Shown: piece after piece, positions 44,106 through 56,145 of the stretch | Layout of the letters: every line of letters starts with the position of its first letter | Numbering within the stretch: the stretch's first letter is position 1 | Source of the DNA: Pomphorhynchus laevis | Lineage: Eukaryota > Acanthocephala > Palaeacanthocephala > Echinorhynchida > Pomphorhynchidae | DNA length: 64,000 nucleotides | NCBI GenBank assembly: GCA_012934845.2 | Contig: WNNJ02003431.1 | Location: 62,001-126,000, forward strand | Direction of reading: 5' to 3' | The notes under the pieces: generated by a model | Databases searched by the model: none | What the model was told of the DNA's origin: nothing | The model's input: only the letters and a program-made list of their open reading frames with translations | Translations under genes and position numbers: made by a program

Positions 44106-47100
44106 TATTATTCGTCGCAGGGGCGCCATGAAAAACAACCACCTGCGATTTCGAGGAGTTTAAAATAAGGTTGGACTTGATATAATCTTAAAAAGAACTG
44201 GCAGATGTCAGAGACTACGCTTTGCACCTGCGTGTAGAAAACAGGGCTGTGGTATCATCAGCGTATAACACTAGACGTTTTTCGCGTTTAAATATTTTGA
44301 ACAGTTGAATGGAGGCAGCAAGATACAAGATAGGAGAAAGTGGTGAAGCTTGAGGCACTCCTGTAATAGGGTAGAACTGACGTGCATCAGGGTCGTATTC
44401 ATAGAAGAATCGCTTGGTGTACAACAGTATCTCCACCCTGTTAACAATTCCCACAGGCAACCCGAGGGACCTGAGAGAAGAGATCACAAAGAGAATAGAG
44501 AGACGGTCAAATGCGGCAGAGAAATCAAGGAAAACAGCCACAACGAGTTGATTGCTATTCTCTTGACAAAACTGATGCACCTCACCAACTGCTGAATGGA
44601 CCGAGCGACCTTTGAAGAACCCATGGAAACTAGGTGGGATTAAATTATGCCTACTCATATGGACGCGGATTCTACGCGCAAGCGCTTTTTTGTAGATCGA
44701 AACGAGGGAATTTTGAATCGAGATGGGCCGTAGGTCTTTTGGAGAGCGAACCGGATTTCTCTTAGGGATAAAAATTCTCTTGCTAATATTGATGCCGGCT
44801 ACATCAGAGGGTGATGCTAAAAGCATAGTGACGGCCACTTCTCTCCTTAGATCGGCTGTCAAAAGCTGACAGACCCGAGAAGAGAATGGAGCGGTGGACT
44901 TGGAAGTGCCCGAAGAGGACCCCATGCATTCAGCATCTCTGGAACAAAGAGATACCTACTCCTGAAGTCCCCCAAGTCGGGATTGGTTGCGGTGATTGCG
45001 TGGCTCCATAATTATGTAGAACAAGTGACTCCTCCAAAACATTAGCAAGACCGATGCTACCAATCTACCCAGATGCACACTACCTCCAACAAACAAATCT
45101 CTCTTTCTTGAATATCTTCCAGAAGGGAGACCGGGACGGATTAAGGGAAGCAATGCTTGCCATATCCTTACCCAGCTGGAACCTATATCTAGTGCTCCAG
45201 TATTCTTTCGAGAGAATTTGACGTGCAAAAGAAGAGAGATTGGGAAGATGGAGCATATGTCCAAGGGTCTTGAGATTTGTTGGATTGGGATTGAAAAGGC
45301 GACCTTTATAGGTAGTCGATAAAATCCCTGTAGCTTGCGATGAGATGTAGGAATTGAATTCCGTTAAACTCTCATTCCCAATTCGGAGGAAGCGCCGGAC
45401 AGCTGCCTGAAAGACCGCCACTCTGATTGGATCAAAGTGGAATCTCCTCCGAATCAGCATGTCCTCTTCTATCCGCCAACGAATTAGGTCATGAGAGGTG
45501 GACAGATGTTGACGCGACTGTTAAGTACAGAGGAGTTTTAACAACCATCTCTCATGAATCAGTAGAAGGTCGAGGAGTGAGTTTGTTGTAGAGCAATGAA
45601 AGGTAGGGGATTGTGGTTTATGAATGAAGTACCGGTTCCTAGCTCTGCGGAGTGCTGCATTAATCCAACGACCAGTTCTGTCGTTGAAATCACCTAGTAC
45701 CATGTCATAGCCGCTATCAATGATCCGATCCAGGAGGTCACGATTCTTGTGAATCTCCCCTGGACGAATGTAGACGTTGGCAAGACTGAAACGTTTACCG
45801 TTCTTACAGAGAGAAACTACTAAACAAGAAAGGGCTGGACAAGAATAATTTAAAAGAAGAGAGGATCTTAAAGAGCATTTAACTAGAGTCAAGAAGCCTT
45901 GAGATGAAGAGGAGTGAGGCGGGGTTATGTACGGAGTATAGTGGGAACAAATGTGCTTAGGGATGAATCGAGTAATGTCCTGGGGGAGACGGATAGACCG
46001 CGTTTCCTGAAGGACTATAACATCTACATCTCGGCCTGAGAGAAGTCTAAGGGCCGAAGCTCCTCTTGAATTCCACTAAACGATGTTCAGTGAAAAAGGT
46101 TCACCGATACTTGACATAGAGTTGGCTTAGTTATACGGGAACATTGGACCCTAAACATGACTAGAGATAGAAGGGTTACTCCCTCCACCATTAGCCAGGT
46201 CCACGACCGGCACTACCCCGCGAGCAGCAGCATCATTTTACAGGGAGATTACAGGCTGAGAAGAGCCCCTTGCCTTCTTTTTCTTAAGGTCTATAATCTT
46301 TAGAGGGAGCACTGTTTCCAAACCAGGACGCTTGTTTGAAACAGGCATCTGAACATCAGAAGTCACAGGCCGCGGGCAGCATAAGAAGTTGCATAAGTTG
46401 GAAATTAAGGCTTCCAGACGGTTACTGGAGGCCTGAATTTTAACATCCATAAGTTTCAAAATATCAATGTCAGTCATCTTCCGTTCCGACGGTAAAGAAG
46501 TAGCACGGTGATCAGCTGCAGGACGCTGTTTTGAGAATAGGTTATAATACTTCTTAAAAAGAGAACATCTCCTGGACAGGAGGGATGACCATCTCCATAA
46601 TTACAGCAGCAAAGGGAAACATCACATTTAACTCCAGAGGTAAGGGAAGAGCAGTTCCCTAAGAACATAGACCGCAAATCCTAGGTAGACCGCAAGACGA
46701 CTCCCAGTGCCCACTGGTGACAAATGTTACAGTGAGGATATGTAAAACCATCCTCATCAATCATAACGAATTTTAGGTTAAACCCTAGGAATGGGTTCGT
46801 ACAGGAGCGCTCCAGTATATCTGCTTGAGAGGAATCAACAGTGGCAAATGCCACAGGGACTTCCAGACCAGCTTTATTAACTACTCTCCTCATAGAGGAT
46901 AGCTTAACTAGCGCTTTGAAGGAGGCTCCATCTTCCTTCTCCAAATGAGTGGGGAAGTTTGTAATTTTTAGTGTAGCCTGAATAGGCTTAACAGAAATCT
47001 TACCAGACTTTTAATTTGAGATCAAAATAAGATGCATAATCAGTAAGAAGGTCAGAATTACCGAAAGAAACCTTTAAATTATTATCGAATGTTCTAACCG

Positions 47101-47281
47101 AATTAAACAGGATTCTGATTCGGCACTTTAATGCAAAATCACGAAGGAATACATTAAAAATATCTTGCCTTTTTATTGGAATAGTACTAGTAATAATACA
47201 TAAATTCTTGGCTTTAGGAATAGGGGGAAGAACACCCCCATCAGCATGTAATTTTAAATCTCTTACCTTGAGCTCCACCAA
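44106..47281 (-). mobile_element. Decayed Jockey/R1-group LINE with zinc-knuckle ORF1
   Basis: ORF1 occupies about 47,281 down to 46,238: PPIPKAKNLCIITSTIP, VKPIQATLKITNFPTHLEK, then knuckles built around CNICHQWALG and CCCNYGDGHPSC. ORF2 follows: endonuclease with LANVYIRPGEIHKN and MVLGDFNDRTGRW (45,521-45,892), a connector (45,080-45,460), and RT with RPISIQNSLVSIYKKALARR, FHGFFKGRSVHSAV, VFLDFSAAFDRLS and VLYADDTTALFS (44,215-44,925). The RT C-terminus is missing beyond 44,106, so it is truncated or interrupted at its 3' side. Several frame changes make it inactive. Two-ORF layout with C-x2-C-type knuckles fits the Jockey/I/R1 superfamily; the exact clade is open. Confidence 0.83.
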
Positions 47282-47283
47282 TG

Positions 47284-48005
47284 TTGAGAACTTACCACCA
47301 GAAACAGACGAAATTCCACCAGGAACAGACGAAAATTCCTTTGAATTTGAATAAATTTTGGAGGTTTTTGATCATCCGCAAGCGCAACAATCGTACATTT
47401 TTTTCATTATTAAGTAAACATTTTGCTCATTCAGTCACTAGCTTGTTTCAGGCATTTTTGGATATCATGCAAATAATTTCTGAATAGAAGTGTGCAGTAG
47501 TGATGCCGGTGTCCAAAAAAGGTGACCGCCGTTTTCTGACAACTGTCAAGCTATAAGCGTTACGAGCCATCTGGCCAAATTACTCGACAAGATTATTTAC
47601 AATACATTGTCGAGCACTTGAGCATCACAGACTAACATAGCTCTATGCAACATGGCTTCAGGAAAGAACGTTCTTGCATTACGAACCTTTTGTCTGTTCT
47701 AGAAGCTTGGATTGAATCCATGCCCACGGGAAAGGCAGTGGATGCTGTTATGTTCGGTTTAAGTCGTGCGTTTGACCGTGTTCCGCATAGTCATCTCATT
47801 CAAATAGTAGCCGGATATGGCATTAATAGCCTAGTTGTTTGATGAATTAGTGATTTTCTATCTAATAGATCTTTCCGAGTACGAATTCTTAGTAAATTAT
47901 TTTCGTCACGTTTAATTGTCAGGGGTTACTCAGGATACTGTACTAGGACCTTCATTGTTTTATATGTTCATGAACAATCTACTGACTCAACTTACGATAT
48001 AAAAA
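47284..48005 (+). pseudogene. CR1-like LINE RT fragment (plus strand)
   Basis: Broken frames give LPPETDEIPPGTDENSF, then CAVVMPVSKKGDRR, SVTSHLAKLLDKI, QHGFRKERSCITNLLSVLEA (47,645-47,842), VDAVMFGLSRAFDRVPHSHL and a VLGPSLFYMFMNNL-like motif near 47,950. The order is RT motifs 0 through B. The catalytic YADD part is absent. Orientation is opposite to the neighbouring LINE, so this is a separate insertion. Confidence 0.8.
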
Positions 48006-48109
48006 TATGGTGTGAGGTCAAATCTGAAGACCATATCCGCTTACATTAATTATAAATAATTAATTATAAAGCTTAAATTGATTGTTTTAAAGCTGATTAC
48101 ATAACCATG

Positions 48110-49345
48110 TATCATATTCTGCTGAATGTTAGCTGGTTCAACCTTGATGTTTGTGGTATTGATGCAAATTGGAATAACTTCCGTGATAATATATTAGATC
48201 TGTTATACTTCTCACTTATCAAATGTAAAAAATAAAAATAAAACTGAGGCGTGGTGTGATATTGAGTTGAGAAACTTGATACGTATTAGAAACGTTCATT
48301 CATTTTGAATGAACGTTCGTTCATTTCATTATATAAATGGCCGATTAGATTTTGTGGCTTACAGAGTCATACGAAATAATGTAAATATCATGAAACGCAA
48401 GAAAAAATCTAGATTTTTATCATGTCTATGTCGTACATCATCATCTAATCCATATGCTCTTTTTAGATTTCTCCGCTCTGTCATGTTTACTCATTCTGAA
48501 TTTACTAGTCTGATCATCAAAAACGGTCAGTTTTATTTCGATATTAAAGAAAAACGCATTGCTTTTTGCAAGCTTTCCAGCCGCCAGACAATTTTCCACC
48601 TCAAACTTCAGCTAATATAGTTCAGCTTAACTGGACCCCCGAAAGCATTGACGCAATTCATTTCGATATAAACAATATATTGTTTGAATTAAATAAACTA
48701 CCTCGTTCTAGTCCTCGGGCCCTGACTGTATTCCCACCATACTATTCCGTGAGTTAGTAACTGCTGTTGCCAAACCTTTTTTGCTTATATTTAAACTCTC
48801 AATGACATTCAGTACTATTCCCTCAGTACTATTCCCTCTGTCCATCAAGGTTTCGTTCTAAGTTTATTGTTGTTTAATGCTTATATAAACGATCTTCCTT
48901 GTGCATTATCTAGTAGTACACAGTTCCCTACACAGATGATTTGAAGATGTGGAGGACAGTTGATGGCTTACATACACTGACCTCTTACAAGACGTAAATC
49001 GACTAAATGATTGGTGTATCTGTAAATGCTTACTACTTAATCCAGACAAATATTTGCATCTTCACATTGGATCTGCCAAACATGTTACTTCACACTCTAT
49101 AGACGGTGTAACAATGAAAACTGTTACAAAAACGACCGATTTAGGCATAATTGTATCTAATGATCTCAAATCACGTGATCACGTTAGCTACACTTCAAGC
49201 AAGTGTCTTCGCCAAACTAGGTATGCTGCGCAGATCCCTCGGTACTCTTGACATTAAATGCTTCAGCCTTATTTTCAATACAGTTATACTGTACATAGTT
49301 ATAATGTATATAGTCACATATTGTACGTCTCTCCAGTGACATACC
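48110..49345 (+). pseudogene. Second CR1-like LINE RT fragment (plus strand)
   Basis: Reads connector region FLRSVMFTHSEFTSLI (48,309-48,620), PPQTSANIVQLNWTPESIDA, then YINDLPCALSSSTQF with a DDLKMWRTVDGLH-like catalytic region near 48,940. It continues LNPDKYLHLHIGSAKHV and TTDLGIIVSNDLKSRDHV (49,054-49,251). This set is typical of CR1/Jockey-like RTs. A 14 bp tandem duplication (CAGTACTATTCCCT) lies near 48,815. Many stops; inactive. Confidence 0.8.
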
Positions 49346-49384
49346 CCTAACTTAGAAGCGAATTGGGCCTATATTTTAAAAAGA

Positions 49385-50243
49385 TTTGTTTTAAAGTGGC
49401 AAATTCGTGCCAGCGCACGCTTACATGACCACAACAAACAAAAATTTAAATAATGTGTCGAGAAGGTGTGAACGGAGGAGGTGTTCGAATGTGATAAAGG
49501 AGGGAGCGCGACAGACGTCGAGAGGGAGTTGATTTCAAGCGAGTGGATCGGCGACGAGGAATGATCGGATACCATAGTTGTTGGAGTAATTGGGAACGTG
49601 GAGTAAGAGGGTATGGCGGGAACGCAGAGATAGCGAGGTGGAGCGAGTGTCGTCTAAGAAAGGAAATTTGATGAACGATGGGGAGCCGACAGCGATGAGA
49701 CGAAATGTTACGAGAAGAAGGCGGAGTTTGATGCAGATGTGGATGGTGTGTCAATAGAGTTGGACAATAAATGTGGATATGTGGTAAAGCTACGGAGACG
49801 TGGAGCACTCGAACGGCGGAGTAAATGATGCGTTGTAAGGGTAATATGATGGTTTTTGGAGAATTGGCGAAAGGGCTGAGGCAGTAATCGATTTTAGGGA
49901 AAAGAAGCGAGGAAAAAAGAGACATACAGGAACGGAAGTCGGTAATGTGGCGAATACTGCGGATGTCACGGAGAATTAAGTTAGACGAGCGGACCTTGTC
50001 ACGGACGAAGGGTTTAAGGAAAGGGTGATCATTGAAATGGAAGCCTAAGAAAGTGAGATTGTGTACTATTGGAATGATCGATGAGTCAAAAGATACAGTG
50101 GGCGGAGATATGTTTGGTTTAAGGGGGAGGATCCGCATTATTTCAGACTTGTCTGGATTTAGAACGAGATAGAGATTGAAGAGACGTTCGTAGATAGAAG
50201 AAAGGCAGTTGGAGGTTGTATTAGACGTCATATTCGCCCCCAC
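49385..50243 (-). mobile_element. L2-like LINE, 5'-truncated (copy 3)
   Basis: Minus-strand 265-codon open stretch 49,446-50,243: LVLNPDKSEIMRILPLKP, LTFLGFHFNDHPF and IDYCLSPFANSP, the RT thumb and C-terminal region of the same family as copies 1 and 4. It starts just after the catalytic box, so it has no YADD. The 3' end is AAAGTGGCAAATTC. Confidence 0.87.
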
Positions 50244-50781
50244 ACGATATAGTTTTTCCTCCAGTCAAATCGAAATTTACCAACTTGTCCAATATATGAT
50301 TCAATACTATACATTGGATACTTGTAAACCGTTGTTTTTGATAGTTCGCCTACTCTAGTCAACCTTACTCATGTTTTGACATAATAAATGATTACTCGAT
50401 AACTTGCATAAGCCGGTATCATGCATATTTTAATGTGATGACATTCAATCAGAAAGCAGGCCTGATTCTTGTTGCATCGGGATAGTTCTACAGAATGATA
50501 TTGATTTCCCAATGGTATCTAAATATTTTAGTCTGTTGAGATCAGGTGACGCAAAAAATATTTTTATGCCTTGAATCAGCTGTCCTAAAAGAGTGCACTC
50601 AATCAAATAGTGGATATATTATGCTTCACTAAGGATTAAAGCCAATCTAGTTTAAAAATTTAAAACATTATATTATATTTCTTATAAAGAATCACGATTT
50701 ATTATGGAGGTTAGCCAAGTTAATCAAGTCTCAAAGGCAAGAACGCTGATTAAAAGTTTCTAAAAAATAAAAGATTTATTT
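50244..50781. other. Spacer between LINE copies
   Basis: Unique-looking AT-rich sequence of ~540 bp with no recognised content. Confidence 0.4.
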
Positions 50782-52740
50782 TAACGTGGCAAATGCATGC
50801 CAGAGCACGCATATGACCACAACAAAACAAAAATGTAAATCATGTGTCGAGAAGGTGCGAACGAAGGAGGTGATTGAATGTGATAAAGGAGGGAGCGCGG
50901 CGGACGTCGAGAGGGAGTTGATTACAGGCGAGTGAGATGGCGGCGAGGAAGGCTCCGAGACCATAGTTGTTGGAGTAATTGGAAACTGGAGTAAGAGGGA
51001 ATGACGGGAACGCAGCGATAGCGAGGTGGGGCGAGTGTCGTCTAAGAAAGGAAGGTTGATGAACGATGGGGAACGGACAGCGATGAGACGAAAAGTTACG
51101 AGAAGAAGGCGGAGTTTGTTGTGGATGGTGGGCCAGGAGAGTTGGGCAAGATATGTGGATGTGTGGTCGAAGCGACGGAGACGAAAGAGCACTCGAACGG
51201 CGGTGTTGATATTCGTTATAGGGGTAGGATGATGGATTTTGGATTTTGGAGAATTGGCGAAAAGGCTAAGGCAGTAATCGATTTTACGGAAAATAAACGA
51301 TGAAAGAAGACACATACAAGAACGGAAGTCGATAGGGGTGCGGATACCGCGGATGTCACGGGGAATTAAGTTAGACGAGCGGACGTTGTCACGGACTAAG
51401 GGTTTAAGAGAAAGATGATCATCGAAATGGAAGCCTAAGAAAGTGAGATTGTGGACTATGGGGATGCTCGATGAGACAAAAGATACAGTGGGAGGAGATA
51501 TGTTTGGTTTACGGGGGAGGATCCGCATTATTTTAGATTTCTCGGGGTTTAGAACGATATGGAGATTGGAGAGACGTTTGTAGATAGAAGAAAGACAGTT
51601 GGAGGCAGAAATGTCGATATCATGTGTGCGACGTGCGGGTGCATGAGCATAGATGAGGATGTCATCGGCGTATTGCATGATGTTTAAGGAGTAAGGTTTG
51701 ATAAACGGAGAGAGATCGCCAAGCAGAAAAGAGAAAAGCAGGAGACCTAGGACTGAACCTTGTGGGACCCAGCAAAAAATAGGGATGGGAGGGGATGATG
51801 ATGAATTAGAACAGACGCAAAAGGAACGGTCGGATAGATGAGGCAAACCATGTTACGGAGGAGGAAGAAAAGCCGTGATCATATCGAAGGCGAGAAAGGA
51901 GGACGGAGTGGTCAACAATGTCGAATGCGGAGGAGAGGTCGAGGGAGATGAGAACACTATATAGAGTATTGCCTCGAGAAATAAGTAAGTCGTTGCAAAC
52001 TTTCATGCAGGCGATTTCTGTGAAGTGATTAGAGCGGAAAGCGGATTGAAAAAGAGGGTACAGATTGGATGAGGAGAGATAAGCGTTGATCTGTATTAAG
52101 ATCATGCGTTCTAAGGGCTTAGAAAGAGTAGGGAGTAGTGAAATGGGGCGATAGCTAGAAGGGAAGGAGGGGTCGAGCGATTGTTTCTTTAGGATGAAAC
52201 GAAAGATTGCGGATTTCCAGTGTGAAGGGAAGATACGACTGCGGATGGACGAGTTAAACAGGGTTGTGAGAAAATGGGATATCGATGAGCATATGGATTT
52301 AAGAATGTGATCAGCAGGTGAAGTTTTGCTGGGCAAGGACATGAGAACAGATGATACTTCAGTAGGTAAGAAAGGGAGAAGATGAAAGAGTTCCGGATGG
52401 ATGAGGCTAGGCTGGTCCGAGTGGTATAGGATGGATACCGGTTTGTGAGAGAGCAACGTTGATACTTTAGTCTGGAGAAATGACGAATAATCATGGGCAT
52501 TGATGTTGCACGGCGAAGGGGAACGAGCAAGGATTCAGTTAAAAGTATGCCAGAGAGTCTTAGAGTTGAATGAAGTGATGATTTTATGCTGCTAGAAGGA
52601 GTTGCATTTGGTACGTAGTAGGGTGAGATGAGACCGGCAAAGAGCAAGATAGGAATCACGGAAAGACCGATTGATCGAGCGGTAATCACGTCTGAGAGAG
52701 CGGTTATAAACTCGAAAAGCATGGCAGAGTCGACGCTTGC
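50782..52740 (-). mobile_element. L2-like LINE, longest copy (copy 4)
   Basis: About 1.95 kb. From the 5' side: connector (52,189-52,722), then RT with LPSKTSPADHI, YRPISLLPTLSKPLERM, LISLDLSSAFDIVDHSVLL (51,806-52,456), PQGSVLGLLLFSFLLGDL, MQYADDILIYAHAP and LNPEKSKIMRILPRKP (50,776-51,846). Two long frames overlap by a frame change near 51,830; another lies near 52,300. The endonuclease is absent (5'-truncated). The 3' end matches 43,942 closely. It serves as reference for the family in this window. Confidence 0.9.
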
Positions 52741-52749
52741 TTACTTTCT

Positions 52750-52860
52750 TGGTTATAAATAATTACAATTGAACTGAGGAAGGCCCTTAATGCCGAAAGC
52801 TTTTCTAAATAAAGTGCATTGTGTAAACTTGTTGGATTCTCGATTTATTCAATTGTATTA
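52750..52860 (+). repeat. Penelope-like terminal sequence with hammerhead-like motif
   Basis: CTGAGGA (52,774-52,780), one extra A, GGC ... GCC hairpin, then GAAA (52,795-52,798) and GCTT. Flanking GAA/TTC could form a 3 bp helix I. It is followed by CTAAATAAAGTGCATTGTG, a style common at Penelope-like element ends. One unpaired base after the core makes it a near-match only. Confidence 0.5.
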
Positions 52861-53094
52861 ACAAATATTGAAAGCATCCTAAACAACATGGGATCTCGAG
52901 CGCGGTTCAATGATTACATATAATAGTCTGTTGGAAATATCCATCATTTTTGACCGTATTTCTGTATTTCAGTATTTCTGACCTCTGTTTATTGGTTACG
53001 ACTTTATATTAAATACATAGACTCAGTTAGCTAATTTGATTTGTTGATTTTGATTGTCGATCGTTTATATTTTGCAGGTTGTGATCGAATTAAG
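52861..53094. other. Short spacer with a recurrent motif
   Basis: At 53,011-53,037 AAATACATAGACTCAGTTAG recurs from 38,171 and (inverted) 5,708. Nothing else is recognised. Confidence 0.4.
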
Positions 53095-53170
53095 AAAATA
53101 CTAAGACGAGGTTAATTTTATTCGGACGTTTCGGCTTACGGTTTTACGCGTTTGCCTTCAGCAAAAAATT
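53095..53170 (-). repeat. Penelope-like terminal motif with degenerate hammerhead
   Basis: On the minus strand CTGAAGG (53,155-53,161), a GGC...GCC stem with long loop, then GAAA followed by CGTC and CGAATAAAATT. GAAACGTC is the minimal helix III plus cleavage triplet reported for Penelope-element hammerheads. The core lacks a clean GA, so it is judged degenerate. Confidence 0.5.
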
Positions 53171-53695
53171 ATCTTATATCTAAAACACAAACAAAGGTCA
53201 ATGACATAATGTAGAATGCCGATATCAATTTCGTAAAATTGGTTATATACAATGTGCTAAATATTATTTAATACGTAAAATAATCTAAGAGAGAAAATAT
53301 ATACAATTTAGAGGTACATATAGTCAGTTTCGCTAGATCACACAAGGTGGTTTCGCAGCCGATATCAGCTACGATATCGTTCCTTCATTACTTTCAACTT
53401 CATACACGTTGACTTTGAACATCTCAGTTTTTGGCCTGACATATTGGTATTGCTTCGTCCGTTACTGCCGTACAATGGTACACCCGGAGTCATCAGAAGG
53501 ATATGTAACGCTGTAGTTTCTTTTTGAACACTATTTGCACCTTCAGATTCTAACCCATGTTTCTTTAGATCGGTTAGTCTACGCTTATCGGTTAGGCTAA
53601 CCACCAAGTAGGTAGATAAATTTGAATTATGCATATAAATTGAAAGGGTCAGTAGGGATATTTGAACCACTGCTTGAGATACTTGTTTCTAAATA
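53171..53695. other. Unassigned sequence
   Basis: Holds a 101-codon minus-strand open frame (53,365-53,670) without family resemblance. It may belong to a Penelope-like element but cannot be supported. Confidence 0.3.
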
Positions 53696-53805
53696 GTTGG
53701 TACTGATCCATTATTAATAAATAATTATTGGAGCTGGATCAAAGGAAAGAAGAAATTGTTTTTGATATTTCGCTAACTTCTGTTAGCATCTTCAGAAAAT
53801 TACAA
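53696..53805 (-). repeat. Hammerhead-like arm, single copy (copy C)
   Basis: Read on the minus strand: TAATTTT, CTGAAGA (53,789-53,795), T, GCTAAC-AGAA-GTTAGC, GAAA, TATC, AAAA, then a tail to TTTGATCCAGCTCC. It is the best-preserved arm together with that of copy D. Confidence 0.8.
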
Positions 53806-53815
53806 TGCTTTTTTT

Positions 53816-54330
53816 AATGTACATGCTTGTATATAAAAAAAGTTGAAAACGATCGCCGTCATTTTCTTAGAGCAGGTGCTGTTGTTAGCGATAACCAGCT
53901 GTTTTCACTGTTGTTTGAATTTTTAACACGATTTCGGCAACTTTCAAAGTACACGAAACGCAATGAAAATGATTCAAAATAGTTTAGAAACAAAAGAAAA
54001 ATAATAACGATAATATTTATATATATTCATATTATATGAATATATATAAATATATATACATATTTGTATTATAAATATATACATATTTGATATTATATTC
54101 ATAATATTAAACAACAGTGAATATCGCTAATAACAGTAGCACCTGTCCAAAGCAAATGTCGGCGATCGTTTTGAACTTTTTCATAAACATGTACATTCTA
54201 AAAATATATTGTAATTTTCAATATATAATTACAAATATATTGTAATTTTGAAGGTACACAAAACCCAATAAAAAAGTATGATCCAAAATAGTTTAAAAAC
54301 AAAACAAAAATAATAACCATAATATTTTCA
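53816..54330. repeat. Foldback element with internal direct repeats
   Basis: 53,816-53,925 and 54,105-54,200 are imperfect inverted repeats (sharing AACGATCGCCG and GCTAATAACAGTAGCACCTG-type blocks). A second block, 53,945-54,030, recurs directly at 54,250-54,325 (AAAATAGTTTAGAAACAAAA). The centre is TATA-rich. No coding content. Confidence 0.75.
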
Positions 54331-54489
54331 TTCAAAATAAATAATTTGAAAAAATTAGAAAAATATAAAAATAATAATTAAAATTACTAGAAAAATTAAA
54401 TAAAGTATAAACAAATAGAAAAGATTATTTAAACAAATGAATCGTATACAACATCGTTACAAAATATTTAACGTTACGTCAGGTTTATT
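54331..54489. other. Short AT-rich spacer
   Basis: Nothing recognised. Confidence 0.3.
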
Positions 54490-54810
54490 ATTAGGCATAA
54501 TAATATTCGAGTTTTTATAAATGTAATAAGCCTGAAGCATTTTTCTATTTAAACAATTGGTTTCTTTTGCTAAAACAACAGTATTTTTATAGTCAATATT
54601 GTGATCTAAATTTAAACTACGGTCTACAATAGCGCTACCTAGGCCCTTTTCGAGTGTTTATTTGTGTTGTTTCAATCTAGTCTCCAATGGTTGGCTTGTT
54701 TGATCCACATATATTTTATCGCATTCTAACCAAGAAATTTTATAAACAACTCCATCATTATCATGTTTGGGTTTCTTTTTCAAAATGTTGTGTAACTTCG
54801 GTATTTTACT
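54490..54810 (-). pseudogene. Penelope-like element, GIY-YIG endonuclease fragment
   Basis: Minus strand reads KIPKLHNILKKKPKH, then GVVYKISWLECDKIYVDQTS, QPLETRLKQH, AIVDRSLNLDHNIDYKN and VLAKETNCLNRKML. GVVYK...C..IY(V)xQT with the following RL..H and H.D motifs is the GIY-YIG nuclease that ends Penelope-like retroelement proteins, where it nicks DNA to prime reverse transcription. The RT domain expected upstream (higher coordinate) was not recognised. The copy is broken. Confidence 0.8.
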
Positions 54811-54816
54811 ATTATA

Positions 54817-54877
54817 CAAAACAATATTTGAAGTGTTTATATTACCATTTGAAGTAAATACTTCAAATATTGTTTTG
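54817..54877. repeat. 23 bp inverted repeat within the Penelope-like remnant
   Basis: CAAAACAATATTTGAAGTG plus TTTA (54,817-54,839) pairs with 54,855-54,877 with one mismatch and a 15-base loop. It probably arose as a local palindromic rearrangement, since one arm belongs to the element. Confidence 0.85.
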
Positions 54878-56145
54878 AATAGAATAGAATTTATTTAGAG
54901 TGGCCGTTATGGTAAAATAGAACCATTTACAGGCCCACTATAAAAATTAAAAGACAAGTTTACGTCCGATGAGTGTTTAAACTTGTATGTAGAGTCATTG
55001 AATTGATTGCGGCTGAAAGTGTTATTTTAGTTCGTTTGCAAGAAGTATGGCGATCAAGGAAGTTTTGTATAGAATAAAATCGAACCAATTTTTCTTTTGC
55101 AATTTATTAAAAAATATTAAAACCGTTTTTATCTAATAGAATTCTAATTATCTTATTATTTGCTTCAAGTTCATTGTTTTGTATAGGATTCAGATAATCC
55201 TATTTAGACAATTATCTAATTTTATTAGGCATTTCAGATATTTTTTTTATTTATTTTCAATAATATGACACAAAATTTTAGTATTATATTTTTGCCCATG
55301 TACATGTGAAAGGGCTTGAACCGCATATATTCAATGAAGTGTGCTTACTTGGCAAAAGTATATGTGATTAGATTTAAAGTTTTTCCTTTAGCAAATTTCT
55401 ATCAATCATGTTGCTAAATTCTTTAAGTTTAGATTTTGATTCATGAAAGCAGGAATGTTGAGTTCTCAAAGGTATTTTACTTTCAATAATTGTTTTTGTA
55501 ATATTGTTAATTTGCAGTTGCTCAAGAGCAGCCAAGTATATCCTTGCTGAGTTAAAGAGAGTATTTCCAGATTTAGACGTTGGGGATAAGGCGTTTTCTG
55601 AATGTAATGTAATTATACTCGTGCAAAACTTATTTTTCAATTGTTGCTAACTTCAATATTTTCACATTTTTCAAGTACGTCCTCTTCCGGAAAATATTAT
55701 GCATGTTTGTGAACGAACTTTTTGGTGTAGATAAGAGTAAATTCACAGAATCAATCGTGTTAAATATCGAAGAAAATATAGACACTGAACAGGAAGCATA
55801 CCAGAGCGGGTTATATGAACTCATATTAATAAAATTGTTGTATGTATATAGTCAAAAATACATTTTTTAATAAAATTTTGATAGATTTCAATAAAATTAC
55901 AAAATATTTTTTAAATCTCATCACGATCTATTCAGCCCTATTTATTTTTCAAGTGACAGCAAAATATATCAAATTTATATATGAACAGCACACAGTTGTG
56001 ACATGTATTACGTCAACTATGATGTAACTTCAATACTATTCATCTTTTCATAATAAAATTATTTTCACATACTTTCAAATATCATTGAAAAATGACTATA
56101 ATTTGTTAGTGACACTTAATCCAAAATCTGCTTCCATTTTTGAAT
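54878..56145. other. Unassigned region
   Basis: Contains minus-strand open frames of 88 codons (55,374-55,640) and 64 codons (55,630-55,824) with no recognised domain. They could be the upstream part of the Penelope-like remnant, but no RT motif supports this. Confidence 0.3.

Noticed and set aside
53365-53670. 101-codon minus-strand frame as a gene
   Set aside because: No family motif, no splice context, and it lies among Penelope-like termini.
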